Below, piece by piece: positions 6,147-8,575 of a DNA stretch of 8,575 nt. The position numbers and the translations under genes were made by a program. Below the pieces are notes generated by a model that saw only the letters and a program-made list of their open reading frames with translations, had not been told where the DNA came from and did no database searches. Location: contig JBAXCY010000126.1 in the NCBI GenBank assembly GCA_037141235.1, forward strand, positions 1 to 8,575. The letters run 5' to 3'. The number at the start of each line of letters is the position of its first letter. Position 1 is the stretch's first letter. Source of the stretch: Bog-756 sp037141235 (lineage in GTDB: Bacteria > Actinomycetota > Acidimicrobiia > Acidimicrobiales > RAAP-2).

Positions 6147-6152
6147 TTGACA
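6147..6152 (+). promoter_or_regulatory. Possible -35 element (TTGACA) upstream of matB
   Basis: A perfect TTGACA lies in the divergent gap, 40 nt before the matB start. The best -10 candidate, TCCGAT at 6171-6176 with an 18-nt spacer, is poor and would leave only a short leader. The promoter is therefore tentative. Confidence 0.25.
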
Positions 6153-6179
6153 TGCCTCCAGGAAACCGGATCCGATCCC

Positions 6180-6185
6180 AAGGAG
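6180..6185 (+). promoter_or_regulatory. Shine-Dalgarno of the malonyl-CoA synthetase gene
   Basis: AAGGAG at 6180-6185 is followed by 6 nt and the GTG at 6192. This fixes the start and rejects the 34-residue in-frame extension back to 6090, which would run into the divergent gene's promoter region. Confidence 0.8.
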
Positions 6186-6191
6186 CTGAAC

Positions 6192-7706
6192 GTGCGCCCC
6201 TGGCGTGACCATCTCGACGCCGACGACCCACTGGTCACCGATGACCACCCGGGTTCGCCGGGACTGGTAGAGCAGGGCACGCTGCTGCGCTTGTGGGCCA
6301 ACCGGTGGGAAGCATCGCCCGCGGCTCCGCTGTGGAAGGAGGGCCATCGGTGGTGGACAGCCGGTGAGTTCGATGACGCCACCCGCAGGGCGGCCGGCCG
6401 GCTCCGTGCCGCTGGGCTCGAGCCAGGTGACCGGCTGGTGTGGTCGACCGGTTCATCCGTCGACTCTCTGGCCGCTCATGTGGGTGCATTGCGAGCCGGG
6501 CTGGTCGTGGTGCCAGCCAATACTGCTTACGGCGAGCGCGAACTGGCCCTGATCGTCAGTGACGTCCGAGCCCGCGGCGCCGTCGTGGAACGGGCCGACC
6601 AGGCCGAGTGGGTACGTCGAGCCGGTGGCATCACGATGGTGGTGACCGGGCCAGACCTTGACCTGGCTGATGGTGATCCAGGCGAGTTGGACCTGGCCGG
6701 AGCGGGCGACCCGGCCCTGATCTGCTTCACCTCGGGCACTACCGGCGCCCCCAAGGGCGCGGTGCTGCGCCACCGGCACCTGCTGGCCGCTAGTGAATCG
6801 GTCACCCGGGCGTGGCGGATGGACGCGGAGGACCGGTTGGTCCACTGCCTGCCGGTATTCCATGCCCACGGACTCGTGGTCGGCGTCTATGGAACCCTCA
6901 CTGCCGGTGGCTCGGCCGTGCTCCTCCCCGGGTTCGACCCCGGCTCGGTGGCGGCGGTGGCTGGTGATGACCGGGCGACACTCTTCTTCGGTGTTCCGAC
7001 CATGTACCACCGCCTGGTGGCTTCGGGTCGTGCCGCCGAGTTGTCCTCCCTGCGCCTGTGTGTGTCCGGATCGGCCCCGCTCTCGGCTGACCTCCACCGT
7101 GCCGCCACAGAGGCCATCGGCACCGTGATCCTGGAGCGGTATGGCATGACCGAAACCCTGATGAACACCTCTAACCCCTACATGGGTGAGCGCCGAGCCG
7201 GCACCGTCGGGTTTCCGCTGCCCGGGGTCGAGGTCCGGATCGACGACGCCGGAGAGGTACTGCTGCGAGGGCCGAATATCTTCGACGGCTACTTCGAGCG
7301 CGATGCAGCCAATGCCGAGTGCTTCCGCGACATGGGCGACGGTGGAGGCCGGTGGTTCGCTACTGGCGACCTGGGGACTGACGAAGATGGGTACCTGGTC
7401 ATTAGGGGGCGATCAAAGGAGTTGATTATCTCGGGAGGGTTCAATGTGTACCCCGCCGAGGTCGAGGATGTGTTGGTGCGCCATCCGAGTATTCGCGAGG
7501 TGGCGGTCACCGGTACGGCATCTGATGAGTGGGGAGAGGTGGTGACGGCCTGGGTGGTGGTCGACGGCGCTGCCCCGTCCGTGGAGGAGTTGCGGGCCTT
7601 CAGCGAGGGACTGCTGGCTCCGTTCAAGCAGCCCCGGCTGGTGCGCACCATCGACGTGCTGCCGCGCAATGCACTAGGCAAAGTGGTCCGCAGCCAGTTG
7701 GAATGA
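6192..7706 (+). CDS. matB: Malonyl-CoA / methylmalonyl-CoA synthetase (MatB-like acyl-CoA synthetase)
   Basis: The protein has 504 residues in the ANL (AMP-forming) superfamily. It should activate malonate or methylmalonate with ATP and CoA through an acyl-AMP intermediate, supplying malonyl-CoA or methylmalonyl-CoA in the cytosol. Motifs in order: phosphate-binding TSGTTGAPKG at 180-189; YGMTE at 317-321; SNPYMGERRAGTVGFPLPG at 327-345, which is the part most characteristic of MatB; TGD at 391-393; the hinge and A8 region RSKELIISGGFNVYPAEVE at 407-425; and the C-terminal catalytic Lys497 in LPRNALGKV. Nothing is missing. The GTG start at 6192 follows a good Shine-Dalgarno. No malonate transporter or decarboxylase is adjacent, so physiology (malonate scavenging or detoxification, extender-unit supply) is inference. 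A related short-chain acyl-CoA synthetase is the main alternative. Confidence 0.87.
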   Translation: MRPWRDHLDADDPLVTDDHPGSPGLVEQGTLLRLWANRWEASPAAPLWKEGHRWWTAGEFDDATRRAAGRLRAAGLEPGDRLVWSTGSSVDSLAAHVGALRAGLVVVPANTAYGERELALIVSDVRARGAVVERADQAEWVRRAGGITMVVTGPDLDLADGDPGELDLAGAGDPALICFTSGTTGAPKGAVLRHRHLLAASESVTRAWRMDAEDRLVHCLPVFHAHGLVVGVYGTLTAGGSAVLLPGFDPGSVAAVAGDDRATLFFGVPTMYHRLVASGRAAELSSLRLCVSGSAPLSADLHRAATEAIGTVILERYGMTETLMNTSNPYMGERRAGTVGFPLPGVEVRIDDAGEVLLRGPNIFDGYFERDAANAECFRDMGDGGGRWFATGDLGTDEDGYLVIRGRSKELIISGGFNVYPAEVEDVLVRHPSIREVAVTGTASDEWGEVVTAWVVVDGAAPSVEELRAFSEGLLAPFKQPRLVRTIDVLPRNALGKVVRSQLE

Positions 7707-7761
7707 GCCGTGGCCGATGGGTCTGCCTCGTCTGATCCATCACCAGAGCGGGCCCCAGCAC

Positions 7762-7774
7762 TAGGTTGCGCGGG
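7762..7774 (+). promoter_or_regulatory. Putative leaderless promoter of rnhB
   Basis: TAGGTT at 7762-7767, six bases, then GTG at 7774. No Shine-Dalgarno-like purine run precedes the GTG. The element lies in the 67-nt gap after matB, suggesting rnhB is transcribed at least partly on its own. No clear -35. Confidence 0.45.
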
Positions 7775-8517
7775 TGGCCCCCGACCAGCAGTCCACAACG
7801 ACCGGTGGCCGCTCGCTGGGCAGCGCTCCCGTGCGACGGTCGAACCGGCGGCCATCTCCGACGCTGCGGATGGAGAAGCGGCTCCTGCGCGGTGGGGTCC
7901 ACCGGCTGGGTGCCATCGACGAAGTGGGACGAGGTTCGCTGTCCGGACCGGTGTGCATCGGACTAGTAGTGATCGATGCATCGGTGGGACGGCCGCCCAA
8001 GGGGGTGCGTGACTCGAAGCTGCTCTCCCCGGCACGACGCGAGGAGCTGGTGCCCGCCATCGAAGCGTGGGCGGCACAGTGGACGGTCGGTTCCGCCGAG
8101 GCATTCGAGGTGGATCGGTACGGGATCACCGCTGGCCAGCGGCTTGCCGCACGACGGGCGTTGGCTGCACTGCCCATGCCGCCGGACCTCGTGCTGCTCG
8201 ACGGCAGTCACGACTGGCTGACTAGCCCCGCCGATGACCCTCTCGGGGGAGTGATGGACATCTTGTCGACGACGGTGCCGGTGGTGACCAAGGTGAAGGC
8301 CGATCAGACCTGCCTGGCGGTGGCGGCGGCCAGCATCCTGGCCAAGGTGACCAGGGACGCCATCATGGTCGCCCTCGCCGCCGAGTATCCGGCGTACGGA
8401 TGGGACGTCAACAAGGGGTACGGCACCCTCGAGCACCTCGATGCGCTCCGTCGCTTCGGGCCGACCCCGCAGCACCGGGTCACGTGGCGACTGCCGGAAC
8501 AGGTACGACCGGTCTGA
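7774..8517 (+). CDS. rnhB: Ribonuclease HII
   Basis: The protein has 247 residues. It cleaves the RNA strand of RNA-DNA hybrids and nicks 5' of single ribonucleotides in DNA for their removal. The acidic active site is complete: Asp49 and Glu50 in GAIDEVGRG, Asp143 in LLDGS and Asp177 in VKADQT. Other hallmarks are VRDSKLLSPARRE (78-90), AAASILAKVTRD (184-195) and NKGYGTLEHLDALRRFGPTPQHR (213-235), the last containing the family's conserved Tyr and C-terminal His. The GTG at 7774 is chosen from the -10 spacing. The ATG at 7870 would leave only 16 residues before the DEVGRG motif and would remove the PTLRMEKRLL lead-in, which resembles that of other actinobacterial RNase HII proteins. The first 28 residues are poorly ordered by composition. 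It is separated from matB by 67 nt. Confidence 0.95.
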   Translation: MAPDQQSTTTGGRSLGSAPVRRSNRRPSPTLRMEKRLLRGGVHRLGAIDEVGRGSLSGPVCIGLVVIDASVGRPPKGVRDSKLLSPARREELVPAIEAWAAQWTVGSAEAFEVDRYGITAGQRLAARRALAALPMPPDLVLLDGSHDWLTSPADDPLGGVMDILSTTVPVVTKVKADQTCLAVAAASILAKVTRDAIMVALAAEYPAYGWDVNKGYGTLEHLDALRRFGPTPQHRVTWRLPEQVRPV

Positions 8518-8575
8518 CTGCTGCACTCCTAGGACGGACAGTGCAAGTGACCCGCAGGCTGCAGTCGGTCAGTCG

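Noticed and set aside
6090..6191. 34-residue N-terminal extension of the malonyl-CoA synthetase
   Set aside because: The extension lacks family similarity, overlaps the presumed promoter region of the divergent gene, and a well-spaced Shine-Dalgarno marks the GTG at 6192.
5817..6347. Longer forms (176 residues) of the small helical protein starting far upstream
   Set aside because: They would run antisense through the matB start. The AAGGAGG before the ATG at 6071 gives a better start, and the extra residues look non-coding.
8514..8572. Imperfect inverted repeat after rnhB (CTGAC..CTGCA against TGCAG..GTCAG), with a nested 6-bp repeat at 8522-8527/8540-8545
   Set aside because: The stems are short and interrupted, the loops are long and there is no U-tract. 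It may be part of a terminator, but the window ends too soon to tell.
8541..8575. Possible start of a next plus-strand gene (GTG at 8541 or 8547, open to the edge)
   Set aside because: Only about 11 codons are visible, with no Shine-Dalgarno. The nearby TAGGAC lacks the final T of a TANNNT -10. It cannot be supported without downstream sequence.

Overview
The window is a compact, GC-rich stretch with strong third-position G/C bias and frequent GTG starts. Together with an F420 biosynthesis gene, a basic-tailed HU-like protein and a mycobacterial-type adenylate cyclase, this points to an actinomycete-type chromosome. A deep-branching group such as Acidimicrobiia is possible, but that is inference and not proven by the sequence. 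All genes but the clipped one at the left edge look intact. I see no tRNA, rRNA, insertion sequence, phage gene or CRISPR array.

Left edge to 1845: the window opens inside a + strand gene whose last 42 codons are Lys/Ala/Pro/Arg repeats (HU/histone-like tail, stop at 128-130). A 166-nt convergent gap follows, with a 16-bp perfect palindrome, a 14-bp-stem hairpin (likely bidirectional terminator) and three 14-bp tandem repeats. Reading the other way are a PIG-L/LmbE-type metal-dependent deacetylase and, upstream of it in the same operon, cofC/fbiD, the guanylyltransferase of coenzyme F420 synthesis. From memory, M. tuberculosis also has hupB and fbiD (Rv2986c and Rv2983) close together and convergent.

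1846-3174: a soluble class III adenylate cyclase with an N-terminal regulatory domain resembling that of M. tuberculosis Rv1264 and a complete set of catalytic residues. It is divergent from cofC across only about 62 nt. Its 3' end overlaps the convergent next gene by 84 nt.

3091-6071 (minus): a two-gene operon of an 84-residue helical protein of unknown function and a 909-residue cytoplasmic GH38 alpha-mannosidase, coupled by a GTGA start/stop overlap.

6192-8517 (plus): a MatB-like malonyl/methylmalonyl-CoA synthetase with a good Shine-Dalgarno, then ribonuclease HII (rnhB) with its own likely promoter.

The genes form short independent units of mostly housekeeping or central metabolic function. 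I found no clear new multi-gene system. The most interesting regulatory signal is that three genes (cofC, the cyclase and rnhB) each have a TANNNT -10 element exactly 6 nt before a GTG start, as expected for leaderless mRNAs. The two other promoter-proximal genes, the small helical protein and matB, instead carry strong Shine-Dalgarno sequences.
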